Source of the DNA: Bacteroidota bacterium
Lineage (GTDB): Bacteria; Bacteroidota; Bacteroidia; Chitinophagales; Chitinophagaceae
DNA length: 7,216 nt
Assembly (NCBI GenBank): GCA_023386395.1
Contig: JAEWJV010000360.1
Span: 1 to 7,216 of the forward strand
Direction: 5' to 3'
The notes beneath the pieces were generated by a model. It had not been told where the DNA came from. It worked only from the letters and a program-made list of their open reading frames with translations, and ran no database searches. Below are positions 1 through 5,890 of the stretch, piece by piece (position 1 is the first letter of the stretch; every line of letters starts with the position of its first letter). The position numbers were made by a program, and so were the translations under genes.

Positions 1-56
1 GTGCACAGATATATTGAATATTTAAATTGATCTGCTTGTGGCTTAAAACTGATCGC

Positions 57-485
57 ATGGAACGCATTAAAATAAATCTGCCTGATAATTTTAAATTCTC
101 AACCATAATCAAAATACGTATTACCGATTTGAATTATGGTGGTCATGTTGGCAACGATAGTTTTCTTTCTCTTATTCACGAAGCAAGAATGCAATTTTTA
201 AACAGCCTTGGTTATTCGGAATTAACGCTTGAAGGCACTTCGTTAATTATGTTTGATGCGGCTATAGAATTTAAAAGCGAATTGAATTATGGTGACGAAG
301 TAAAAATATCTGTTGCTGCCAATGGCTTTAATACGAGAGGCTTTGATATTTTTTATAAACTTGAGATAATTCATGGCAATGAATATAAGGTTGCAGCCAA
401 AGCCAAAACAGGCATGCTTTGTTATGATTATACCAATAAAAAATTAACCGGACTTCCGCAAAAAGTAAAAGAAGCATTGATTTAA
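57..485 (+). CDS. Acyl-CoA thioesterase family protein (hotdog fold, 4HBT-like)
   Basis: This is a 142-residue cytosolic protein with no signal peptide or membrane segment. Residues 20-45 carry the hallmark of the 4-hydroxybenzoyl-CoA thioesterase/YbgC-like hotdog family: a beta strand ending in RITDLNYGGHVGN, followed by the long hotdog helix with HEAR. Asp24, Asn26 and His30 lie where the family keeps catalytic and CoA-contacting residues. A second conserved stretch, IEFKSELNYGDEV, is the usual central strand pair. Length is normal for a single hotdog domain, which acts as a dimer or tetramer. Members hydrolyse acyl-CoA or other acyl thioesters; the substrate cannot be read from the sequence. 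A TTG at 27 is in frame, but the 10 residues it would add (ICLWLKTDR) do not look like family sequence, so the ATG at 57 is preferred. No Shine-Dalgarno is visible. The DUF1569 gene follows 42 nt later and may share its transcript. Confidence 0.88.
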   Translation: MERIKINLPDNFKFSTIIKIRITDLNYGGHVGNDSFLSLIHEARMQFLNSLGYSELTLEGTSLIMFDAAIEFKSELNYGDEVKISVAANGFNTRGFDIFYKLEIIHGNEYKVAAKAKTGMLCYDYTNKKLTGLPQKVKEALI

Positions 486-527
486 ATTCTTCAATTATTA
501 AAAACAATCACTCAACTGCAATTTTAT

Positions 528-977
528 ATGGGCAATATTTTTATTAGAGAAGATAAAGACGATATCATTCGCAGGATTGATGAGCTGCATCCCAACTCAA
601 AAGCTATGTGGGGCAAGATGAATGTTTCCCAAATGCTGGCACATTGCATTGTACCTACAAGAATATCAGCCGGAGAAATAGAAAGCAAACAAAGTCTTAT
701 AGGAAAATTATTTGGCAGTATAGCAAAGAAACAAATGCTGTCGAGCCCGGAAATGAAAAAAGGTTTACCAACTGCATCAAATTTCATTATAAAAAACACA
801 CCTGATTTTTATGAAAGCCAGCAATCCTTAAAAGATGCGATTGAAAGATTATATGGAACTGATAAAACAGCCCTGCTTCAACGTAAACATCTGTTCTTTG
901 GAAAAATGACGATTGAAGAATGGGGCATTCTTAATTACAAACACTACGATCATCATTTAAAGCAGTTTGGTGTGTAA
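528..977 (+). CDS. DUF1569 family protein (DinB-like helical bundle)
   Basis: This 149-residue protein matches my recollection of the DUF1569 family in the DinB/YfiT superfamily of four-helix-bundle proteins. Visible features are WGKMNVSQMLAH at residues 28-39, ending the first helix with His39, and the C-terminal YKHYDHHLKQFGV with His139, His142 and His143. In DinB-like proteins, three such histidines bind a divalent metal. The family is common in Bacteroidota but its reaction is not established; relatives include thiol-dependent transferases, so a metal-dependent transferase role is only a possibility. The length is complete and the ATG at 528 starts directly before a typical N-terminus. 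The gene lies 42 nt after the thioesterase and is followed by a GCAGT/ACTGC-bounded hairpin that could end or stabilise its transcript. Confidence 0.85.
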   Translation: MGNIFIREDKDDIIRRIDELHPNSKAMWGKMNVSQMLAHCIVPTRISAGEIESKQSLIGKLFGSIAKKQMLSSPEMKKGLPTASNFIIKNTPDFYESQQSLKDAIERLYGTDKTALLQRKHLFFGKMTIEEWGILNYKHYDHHLKQFGV

Positions 978-982
978 CACCT

Positions 983-1145
983 GTAGCCGTAAAATATGCA
1001 GTAAAAGGGAGCGCCTTCCCTTTAGACTGCGGTAAGATAAAACGAGTGTTTTGAAAGCCCCGGGGTTTATAGCTGCTATGAAAACATGCAGTACAAGGGA
1101 GTGACACAACGAAGATGCCATACAATATCAACTGCCGGTAACAAC
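983..1145. repeat. Two diverged copies of a short intergenic repeat in the convergent gap
   Basis: The 225-nt gap between the convergent DUF1569 and dismutase genes contains no gene. It holds two related blocks starting 90 nt apart. Their heads, 993-1013 and 1083-1103, agree at 18 of 21 positions by eye (TGCAGTAMAAGGGAGYG core). Each block ends in a related tail, ACTGCGGTAA at 1026 and ACTGCCGGTAA at 1131. GCAGT in the head and ACTGC in the tail are reverse complements, so each copy is bounded by a 5-bp inverted repeat, but the middles differ in sequence and length (28 against 43 nt between the arms counted from the head). A weak TAGC-containing similarity precedes both heads. It reads like a family of dispersed intergenic repeats rather than a protein-coding remnant. 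Confidence 0.6.
998..1030 (+). terminator. Hairpin after the DUF1569 gene (possible terminator or 3' end stabiliser)
   Basis: The first repeat copy folds into a strong hairpin. AAAGGGA (1004-1010) pairs perfectly with TCCCTTT (1017-1023) across a 6-nt loop, and GCAGT (998-1002) pairs with ACTGC (1026-1030) outside a small 1x2 internal loop, giving 12 base pairs in all. It begins 20 nt after the DUF1569 stop. No T-run follows, so it is not a canonical intrinsic terminator; the better one in this gap is at 1151-1180. Confidence 0.45.
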
Positions 1146-1150
1146 AAAAT

Positions 1151-1180
1151 AAAAAAGCTTCGCATGAGCGAAGCTTTTTT
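1151..1180. terminator. Bidirectional intrinsic terminator between convergent genes
   Basis: A perfect 13-bp stem (AAAAAAGCTTCGC pairing with GCGAAGCTTTTTT) closes a 4-nt ATGA loop. Because the stem begins with six A and ends with six T, it makes a GC-containing hairpin followed by a U-run on either strand. It lies 22 nt beyond the dismutase stop codon on the - strand and 173 nt beyond the DUF1569 stop on the + strand, so it can serve both convergent transcripts. Confidence 0.88.
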
Positions 1181-1202
1181 AAATTATATAAGCACTTATA
1201 TA

Positions 1203-1805
1203 TTATTTAGCCTTATCAAAATTTTCCTGTACTTTTTTCCAGTTGATAACATTCCAAATCGCTGCCAAATAATCAGGGCGTTTGTTTTGATATTTTAAAT
1301 AATAAGCGTGCTCCCAAACATCAACGCCAAGAATGGGTGTGCCTTTTACCTCGGCAACATCCATTAACGGGTTATCCTGGTTGGGTGTTGAAGTAACTTC
1401 AAGTTTGCCATCTTTTACAATAAGCCAGGCCCAGCCACTTCCAAAACGGGTGGCGCCGGCTGCATTAAATTTGGCTTTAAATTCATCAAAAGAACCAAAG
1501 GCACTGTTGATGGCTTCGGCCAAACTGCCTGAAGGCCCACCGCCATCAGCAGATAAAATATCCCAGAAGAAAGTATGGTTCCAGTGGCCGCCGCCATTGT
1601 TGCGCACAGCGGGTGAAATTTTACCGGCGTTAGTAATCAGGTCTTCAAGCGATTTATTTTCATGTTCCGTTCCGGCGATTGCTTTATTCAGGTTATCTAC
1701 GTACGCCTGGTGGTGTTTGTCGTGGTGAATCTTCATTGTCTGCTCATCGATGTGCGGCTCTAATGCATTGTATGCATACGGCAGCGGAGGTAATGTGAAT
1801 GCCAT
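1203..1805 (-). CDS. sodA: Superoxide dismutase, Mn/Fe family (Mn-type signature)
   Basis: This 200-residue, full-length cytosolic enzyme converts superoxide to oxygen and hydrogen peroxide. The four metal ligands are visible: His27 (in [12 protein letters not shown]), His77 (in [10 protein letters not shown]), Asp162 and His166 (in the family signature DVWEHAYY). Tyr35 and the GSGWAWL stretch at 122-128 are also in place. Two positions that usually separate Mn from Fe enzymes point to Mn: Gly73, four residues before the second ligand, and Gln143 in NQDNPLM. Bacteroidota dismutases can be cambialistic, so metal preference is inferred, not certain. There is no signal peptide. The gene lies 149 nt after tadA on the same strand, with its own promoter candidate and a structured leader, and ends at a strong terminator, so it is probably a separate transcription unit. 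The symbol rests on the Mn-type residues; sodB naming is also used for such proteins. Confidence 0.96.
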   Translation of the reverse strand: MAFTLPPLPYAYNALEPHIDEQTMKIHHDKHHQAYVDNLNKAIAGTEHENKSLEDLITNAGKISPAVRNNGGGHWNHTFFWDILSADGGGPSGSLAEAINSAFGSFDEFKAKFNAAGATRFGSGWAWLIVKDGKLEVTSTPNQDNPLMDVAEVKGTPILGVDVWEHAYYLKYQNKRPDYLAAIWNVINWKKVQENFDKAK

Positions 1806-1818
1806 AGTTATAAAATTT

Positions 1819-1855
1819 TAGATTTCTGTTTGTAGATTTCTGTTTTTACAGAAAT
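1819..1855 (-). promoter_or_regulatory. Structured leader of the dismutase gene with duplicated hairpin arm
   Basis: In + strand terms, a 14-nt unit TAGATTTCTGTTTK occurs twice in tandem (1819-1832 and 1833-1846), followed by ACAGAAAT (1848-1855). ATTTCTGT of the second unit (1836-1843) pairs perfectly with ACAGAAAT across a TTTT loop. The identical ATTTCTGT of the first unit (1822-1829) could pair with the same arm instead. The transcript on the - strand would therefore have two mutually exclusive hairpins within its 5' leader, 14 to 50 nt before the ATG. Its function is unknown; mRNA stabilisation or translational control is possible. Confidence 0.5.
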
Positions 1856-1879
1856 ACAAATATTGTTTATAAAGGACAA

Positions 1880-1909
1880 CAAATTTAATGCGAGGCTGGC
1901 AAAAACAGA
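1880..1909 (-). promoter_or_regulatory. Candidate Bacteroidota-type promoter for the dismutase gene
   Basis: Read on the - strand, TAAATTTG (1887-1880) matches the Bacteroidota -7 consensus TAnnTTTG at every fixed position. Eighteen nt upstream is TCTG (1909-1906), a three-of-four match to the -33 TTTG. Transcription would begin around 1875, giving a leader of about 70 nt that contains the duplicated hairpin arm. It lies between the tadA stop and the dismutase start. This is a motif match by eye only. Confidence 0.45.
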
Positions 1910-1954
1910 TTAATTCTTTCTTATATCGAAAATAAGCCGTGTTATTAAGCTTCT

Positions 1955-2398
1955 TCAGCGTTTTTGCTGAAAGAAAGTTTTCATAAGCAATGCGCAATCT
2001 TCTGCCAAAACACCGGTTCGTATTTTGGTTTTTGGATGAAACGGAAAATTGGGTGATGTTACGCGGCGATGTCCATTCTTTTCATCAGTTGCACCCCAAA
2101 CCACGCGTTGCAATTTACTCCAGTATAAAGCGCCCGTGCACATTAAACAAGGTTCAACGGTTACATATAAAGTTGCATCGGGTAAATATTTGGTGCCGAG
2201 AAAATTGTAAGCTGAAGTAAGTGCCAGTATTTCTGCATGCGCGGTAGAATCATTCAATTGCTCCGTCATATTATGTGCCCTTGCAATAATCTTTTGATTG
2301 ATGACGATTACAGCGCCAATGGGGATTTCATCTTCTTCATAAGCCTTCTCTGCTTCGCGCAGGGCATGCTGCATATAATATTCATCATTCAATATCAT
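1955..2398 (-). CDS. tadA: tRNA-specific adenosine deaminase TadA
   Basis: This 147-residue zinc deaminase of the cytidine deaminase fold is predicted to convert adenosine-34 to inosine in the anticodon of tRNA-Arg(ACG). The motifs are complete: HAEI with His54 as zinc ligand and Glu56 as proton shuttle, and EPCLMCTGA with Cys84 and Cys87 as the other zinc ligands. Asn43 and the PIGAV strand at 26-30 are also typical. The PCxMCxGA form together with length fits TadA better than guanine or cytosine deaminases, though the paralogous nucleoside deaminases of Bacteroidota look similar. The reading frame is open as far as 2476, overlapping the upstream gene, but those residues (Lys/Ile-rich) are not family sequence. 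The ATG at 2398 gives the normal N-terminus (ILNDEYYMQHAL) and starts 13 nt after the AsmA-like stop, which suggests translational coupling. Confidence 0.9.
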   Translation of the reverse strand: MILNDEYYMQHALREAEKAYEEDEIPIGAVIVINQKIIARAHNMTEQLNDSTAHAEILALTSAYNFLGTKYLPDATLYVTVEPCLMCTGALYWSKLQRVVWGATDEKNGHRRVTSPNFPFHPKTKIRTGVLAEDCALLMKTFFQQKR

Positions 2399-2411
2399 TA
2401 ATGCAAATTGC

Positions 2412-4907
2412 TTATTTGTTATCTTTTTCTCTTTGTTTACGCCGCTTTTCTTTTTTATACTTATTAAAAAGATCAAGGCTTATTTTAACCTGTCCATCAT
2501 CCCCATCCCTTGCCCTTAAATTAATGCTTCTGCCAGGGTCATCCATTTTTGCGCGATCTATCTTTTTAAAATCTTTATCATCCGGTTTATTTGTTAAAGA
2601 CGACATTGGAACCTGTATTAAAATATCGGTACGGTTGGCAGTACTGTAAACACCTTCAATATACATGGTAATTGCCGACGATTGAACGGGCATTCTCCGT
2701 ATGTATATATCACCGTTTTTTATATCGAAAGTATCTTTTAATTCTGCAAACTGCACGTTATTCAAATCCCTGTTTTTAAAAACATATTGTTGAATATTGA
2801 GCAGCGGTTTAAAATTAGTTAAAGCTGCATTTTTTAAAGAGAAATAGAGCTTGCCGTTCAGGCTGTTTGCAAGCAGCCTGCCGGAGTTGCTGACACCAAC
2901 GGTTAAATTCGTTTTTGCATTCATAATGCCCTGCAGATTGCCGGATGTAATGCTCGTTTGTCCGAAATTATCAAATGCATAAAATAATTTTTTCACATTA
3001 ATGGAACTGAGATCTGCGTTAACAACAGCCTGGTGATAATTATTATTTACCTGGTGCACTTTAGCGGAAAGATTAAACGAACCATCAGCATGCTTTAGCG
3101 ATGCTTTTTGAATGCCCCAGTCGTTGTTTTCAAACAACATATTTGCATTTACATTGGTTGCTTTAAAATTATGCAATGCAACCTTGTCTGCCTTCAGGCT
3201 TACATACATATCGCCGTTTTCAAGCGCATCATCTACTGAGGTTATAACAGAGCCAACACCACCTTTCTTTTTTGTTTTTGCAGAACCCTTATTTGCAAAT
3301 AAAGTTTTAAAATCATTCAGATCAACGGAAGGAGAATAAACGCTACAGTTTATGCTTGCTTTCCCGGCTTCTTTTTTTGAATAACGGTTTAGATTGCTGC
3401 CATTAATATTTACGGTAAACTGGCTGGCATTTACATTACATTTAAAGTTATTCATCGCCAAAGTATTACCTGCAATGACGATGGCGCCGTTGCACGAAGA
3501 GAAAGTAATATTTCTCGGCACATATATCATTGTTCCATTCTCAATTTCAATTTTAGCATTCAACAGGTTTAGCAAAGAAGGGTCGGGAATTAAAGGGCCG
3601 TTATAAGCCAGGTATAATTTGGCGCTGCCTTCGGTAAAATCGAATGTTTCAGATAACAGCGTTTCATCTAACTGGGCCATTGTGCATGCTGTGTTAAATT
3701 CAAATTGTATAGTTGGGTTTGATAAATTGGTTATGGCAATTGTAGGTGTGTTCATTTTTATCTGCCCCCAATTACTCGTAAAACCGGTAACAATAATTTG
3801 GGCGTTAGAGTCATTTGGTGCAATGCGTGAATCAACCTGGTTAGAATAATTTCCTTTAAAGCTGCAGCTTGTTAAATTTACAACTGGTGTTGTAATATTA
3901 TTTTCTGCTGTAACAAAATCAACCTTTACAGCAGGGTCACCCTTTTTAGATAATGGTCCTGTTAGCGATACATTCACATCCATCGGCTCCGTAAGATTTA
4001 TCCTGCCTAATTTGGTTTTTGTTTTAGGCTTTAAAATTGTTAGTGCCGAAGCATATTCAATACCCTTCGTTGAAGCATCTATATGAAACTGTGATTTTTT
4101 TTTGAAGTCAAATTCACCTTTAATAAGAAAAGGCTGGCCTTGTATTTTAACCCTGGATTCGTTTATGGTAAGCACTCCGCTGGTATCATATATTAATTTC
4201 CATTTGGCTTGTATACGCTGGTTTTCCAGCCAGTAACCCTGCGGCAAATTAAAACCAAGCCCCCGTAACATTAAATCTTCATCAAAAGTTATGTGATACA
4301 TTGAGCCTGTTAAACGCATGTCAATATCCGCATCATCAATCCTTCCCGCATATCTTTTTTTCCGGATAAGATCTTCCAGAACAATAGTTACGTTTTCAAG
4401 ATTAAAATTTCTAAGAACGATTGGTTTTTTATTCCTGCCTGCACCCGCAGTATCTTTTTTGTGCGGCATCAGCACATAGTTGTTGGAATAACCATTGGCA
4501 TCTGTGAAACTGTGCAATACAGCATTTTTTACAGTTACAGAGCCAACCTTCAATTTATTGCCAAGCAATCCTATAAAGCCCGCCCTGGCAGTAATTTCTT
4601 CAGCTTTGATAAAAGGCCTGCGATAAAACGAATCGCTGATAGTTACATTTTCAAGCGTAATACCAATATCGGGAAATGTTCTCCATATAGTTATATCGGC
4701 ATTATTAATTTTCAATTCCCCCAAAATGGTTTCTTTCATCTTTGCATTAAGAAACCCAAGCAGTTTTTCTTTTGAAGATGATACATAAATGCTAAGGCTT
4801 ACCAGCAGTAAAACATATAAGCCAAGTATTACAGCAACAACACGCACAAAACGACGCCTCCATTTTCCAGGCACATGAAACCAGCTTTTCTTCTTTTCTT
4901 CCTCCAT
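2412..4907 (-). CDS. AsmA-like membrane-anchored envelope biogenesis protein
   Basis: This 831-residue protein begins with a basic cytoplasmic stretch (KWRRRF, residues 15-20), then one hydrophobic segment at about 21-42, after which the chain should face the periplasm. Directly after it comes the AsmA N-terminal pattern: an amphipathic helix (KEKLLGFLNAKMKETI), then ELKINNADITIWRTFPDIGITLENVTI. The rest is long, beta-rich and built of repeated short strands. Residues of about 675-765 resemble the AsmA C-terminal domain (LNGKLYFSLKNAALTNFKPL and after). The chain ends in a Lys/Arg-rich tail of about 17 residues. AsmA-like proteins (E. coli AsmA, TamB, YhdP) are thought to form grooved beta structures bridging inner and outer membranes for phospholipid transport and outer-membrane homeostasis; that role is carried over by family only. 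No Shine-Dalgarno precedes the ATG. tadA follows 13 nt downstream. Confidence 0.87.
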   Translation of the reverse strand: MEEEKKKSWFHVPGKWRRRFVRVVAVILGLYVLLLVSLSIYVSSSKEKLLGFLNAKMKETILGELKINNADITIWRTFPDIGITLENVTISDSFYRRPFIKAEEITARAGFIGLLGNKLKVGSVTVKNAVLHSFTDANGYSNNYVLMPHKKDTAGAGRNKKPIVLRNFNLENVTIVLEDLIRKKRYAGRIDDADIDMRLTGSMYHITFDEDLMLRGLGFNLPQGYWLENQRIQAKWKLIYDTSGVLTINESRVKIQGQPFLIKGEFDFKKKSQFHIDASTKGIEYASALTILKPKTKTKLGRINLTEPMDVNVSLTGPLSKKGDPAVKVDFVTAENNITTPVVNLTSCSFKGNYSNQVDSRIAPNDSNAQIIVTGFTSNWGQIKMNTPTIAITNLSNPTIQFEFNTACTMAQLDETLLSETFDFTEGSAKLYLAYNGPLIPDPSLLNLLNAKIEIENGTMIYVPRNITFSSCNGAIVIAGNTLAMNNFKCNVNASQFTVNINGSNLNRYSKKEAGKASINCSVYSPSVDLNDFKTLFANKGSAKTKKKGGVGSVITSVDDALENGDMYVSLKADKVALHNFKATNVNANMLFENNDWGIQKASLKHADGSFNLSAKVHQVNNNYHQAVVNADLSSINVKKLFYAFDNFGQTSITSGNLQGIMNAKTNLTVGVSNSGRLLANSLNGKLYFSLKNAALTNFKPLLNIQQYVFKNRDLNNVQFAELKDTFDIKNGDIYIRRMPVQSSAITMYIEGVYSTANRTDILIQVPMSSLTNKPDDKDFKKIDRAKMDDPGRSINLRARDGDDGQVKISLDLFNKYKKEKRRKQREKDNK

Positions 4908-4963
4908 AGCTTAACTATTAAGCAGCAATTGCATAAAAATGGACTGTCTTGGCAATACGTTTT

Positions 4964-5034
4964 GACACAAAGGCACAAAAGCACGAAAAAAATAATCTTT
5001 AAAGCAAAGCTTTGCGCCTTCGGGTTTTTGTGGC
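4964..5034. repeat. Iterated inverted repeat (CACAAAGG-type) between esterase and AsmA-like genes
   Basis: The left arm (4964-4988) is an iteration of a short word: CACAAAGG, CACAAAAG, CACGAAAA. The right arm (5011-5034, TTTGCGCCTTCGGGTTTTTG then TGGC) is its imperfect reverse complement; by eye 16 of 24 positions agree and two further ones would be G-U pairs in one RNA. The middle contains a perfect 12-bp palindrome, GCAAAGCTTTGC, at 5004-5015. It lies 39 nt after the esterase stop on the - strand. The arms look like the CACAAAGGCACGAAGG-type intergenic repeats I recall from many Bacteroidota genomes. It could fold in RNA and mark the end of the esterase transcript. The rest of the 165-nt gap holds nothing I recognise. 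Confidence 0.55.
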
Positions 5035-5072
5035 ATATTTTTTCAACTAACGTTTCAGAACAGCCTCTTTTA

Positions 5073-5801
5073 TTAAAATTTATTTTGAATGATATAAGGA
5101 AGCATGTTAAGCCATGTGGGCCAGTCGTGCGTCCATCCTTCCCAAATACTGAAATCGTGCCATATACCTTTATCCCAAAGCACTTGTGAAAACCTGCGGT
5201 TGGCATCAGGATCTTCATAAGCGCCACCACCCGTATAAATGTGAATATGATGGCTGGCTTGTATTTTATTAAGGTACCATTCATCCGTTAAATTGGGAAT
5301 ATAATGTATGGGGCTGTTAAAGTAAACCTGGTCATCCCAAAAGCCTTTTGAATATTCAGTAAGATCAAACACGCCGCTCATGCTTATAACGCCGTTAATA
5401 ATATCGGGCCTTTTTAAAAATAAATTCATGGCATGCAATGCGCCAAATGATGCGCCGCATGTATAAATCATCGTTTCATTACTTGAACTGTTGCGGATAA
5501 ATGGTATTACTTCGTTATGTACGTAATAGTTAAACTCATTTTGGCGAATGGCTTTGTGCGGCGGGTACATTTCATTATTCAGCCAGCTTTCATTATTAAT
5601 GCTGTTAATGCTATAAACTTTTAGTTTGCCGGCATCAATAAAAGGCGCCAATGCATCTATCAGTTTAAACCGTTCATATTCGAGGTAATCAGCGGCGGCA
5701 GTTGGCACCAATAACAATGAAAACCCGTAATGGCCATACGTTACTATTGGCATTTCTTTATTGAGCGAGGGGCTATACCAGGACGTGATTTCTCTTTGCA
5801 T
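5073..5801 (-). CDS. Alpha/beta-hydrolase fold putative esterase
   Basis: This 242-residue protein has no signal peptide and so is likely cytosolic. It resembles the esterase D/enterochelin-esterase-like and COG4947 group. The nucleophile elbow is clear: GASFGA at 116-121, with Ser118 preceded by a hydrophobic strand (TMIYTC). His225 in GWTHDWPTW is the likely catalytic His. The acid is most likely Asp197 (with Glu196 and Asp199 close by) in the loop after the IHIYTGGG strand, as expected for this fold. The N-terminal part starts with paired strands and includes a LLVPTAAAD segment (30-38) where the oxyanion region is expected. Substrate cannot be deduced; small carboxylic esters, acyl-sugar or polyester-derived oligomers are all handled by relatives. 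It is flanked on both sides by inverted-repeat intergenic elements and is probably transcribed alone. The ATG at 5801 begins right before the first strand. Confidence 0.82.
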   Translation of the reverse strand: MQREITSWYSPSLNKEMPIVTYGHYGFSLLLVPTAAADYLEYERFKLIDALAPFIDAGKLKVYSINSINNESWLNNEMYPPHKAIRQNEFNYYVHNEVIPFIRNSSSNETMIYTCGASFGALHAMNLFLKRPDIINGVISMSGVFDLTEYSKGFWDDQVYFNSPIHYIPNLTDEWYLNKIQASHHIHIYTGGGAYEDPDANRRFSQVLWDKGIWHDFSIWEGWTHDWPTWLNMLPYIIQNKF

Positions 5802-5834
5802 ATAATGGTTTAATTTATGTGGAACACAATTTGG

Positions 5835-5882
5835 TCTGAAGGTCGAAAGAAAAAATCCATACTTTCCGGTCTTCCTGTCTTC
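5835..5882. repeat. Iterated inverted repeat (GGAAGAC-type) between parA-like and esterase genes
   Basis: Read on the - strand, the segment after the ParA-family stop repeats the word GGAAGAC twice and then GGAAAG. Its + strand right arm (5862-5882) pairs with a left arm at 5838-5849. GAAAG (5845-5849) matches CTTTC (5862-5866) exactly, and the stem can be continued to 5838/5874 with one bulge at 5867 and two G-T pairs. The loop of 12 nt is A-rich on the + strand and T-rich on the - strand. The element begins 8 nt beyond the ParA-family stop and fills most of the 89-nt gap. It resembles the (C)GGAAGAC-type short repeats I recall between genes of Bacteroidota. No T-run follows the stem, so a canonical terminator is not shown. 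Confidence 0.5.
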
Positions 5883-5890
5883 CGGGCTTA

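Noticed and set aside
27..56. In-frame TTG start extending the thioesterase by 10 residues
   Set aside because: The added residues do not resemble family N-termini, and the ATG at 57 gives a standard-length hotdog protein.
1072..1150. Possible tRNA or structured ncRNA in the second repeat block
   Set aside because: No cloverleaf, acceptor stem or TPsiC-like sequence can be drawn; only the terminal pentamers pair.
931..1298. Small open frames on both strands across the convergent gap (931-1131 and 1086-1298)
   Set aside because: They run through the repeat pair and the terminator hairpin and into neighbouring genes; no protein family or start signal is evident.
1333..1728. Long open frame antisense to the dismutase gene
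   Set aside because: It is the shadow of a conserved gene, with composition biased by the opposite strand and no recognisable protein features.
1954..1971. TTCAGC/GCTGAA hairpin over the tadA stop codon
   Set aside because: The 6-bp stem is partly coding and lacks a following T-run, so it is not convincing as a terminator.
2399..2476. N-terminal extension of TadA overlapping the AsmA-like gene
   Set aside because: The extra 26 residues are Lys/Ile-rich readthrough of the other gene's Lys/Arg-rich 3' end and contain no deaminase sequence; the ATG at 2398 fits the family.
4829..5284. Open frame of 151 codons on the - strand across the esterase 3' end and the intergenic repeat
   Set aside because: It overlaps two well-supported genes in another frame, runs through a repeat element, and reads as Cys/Phe-rich low-quality sequence without family features.
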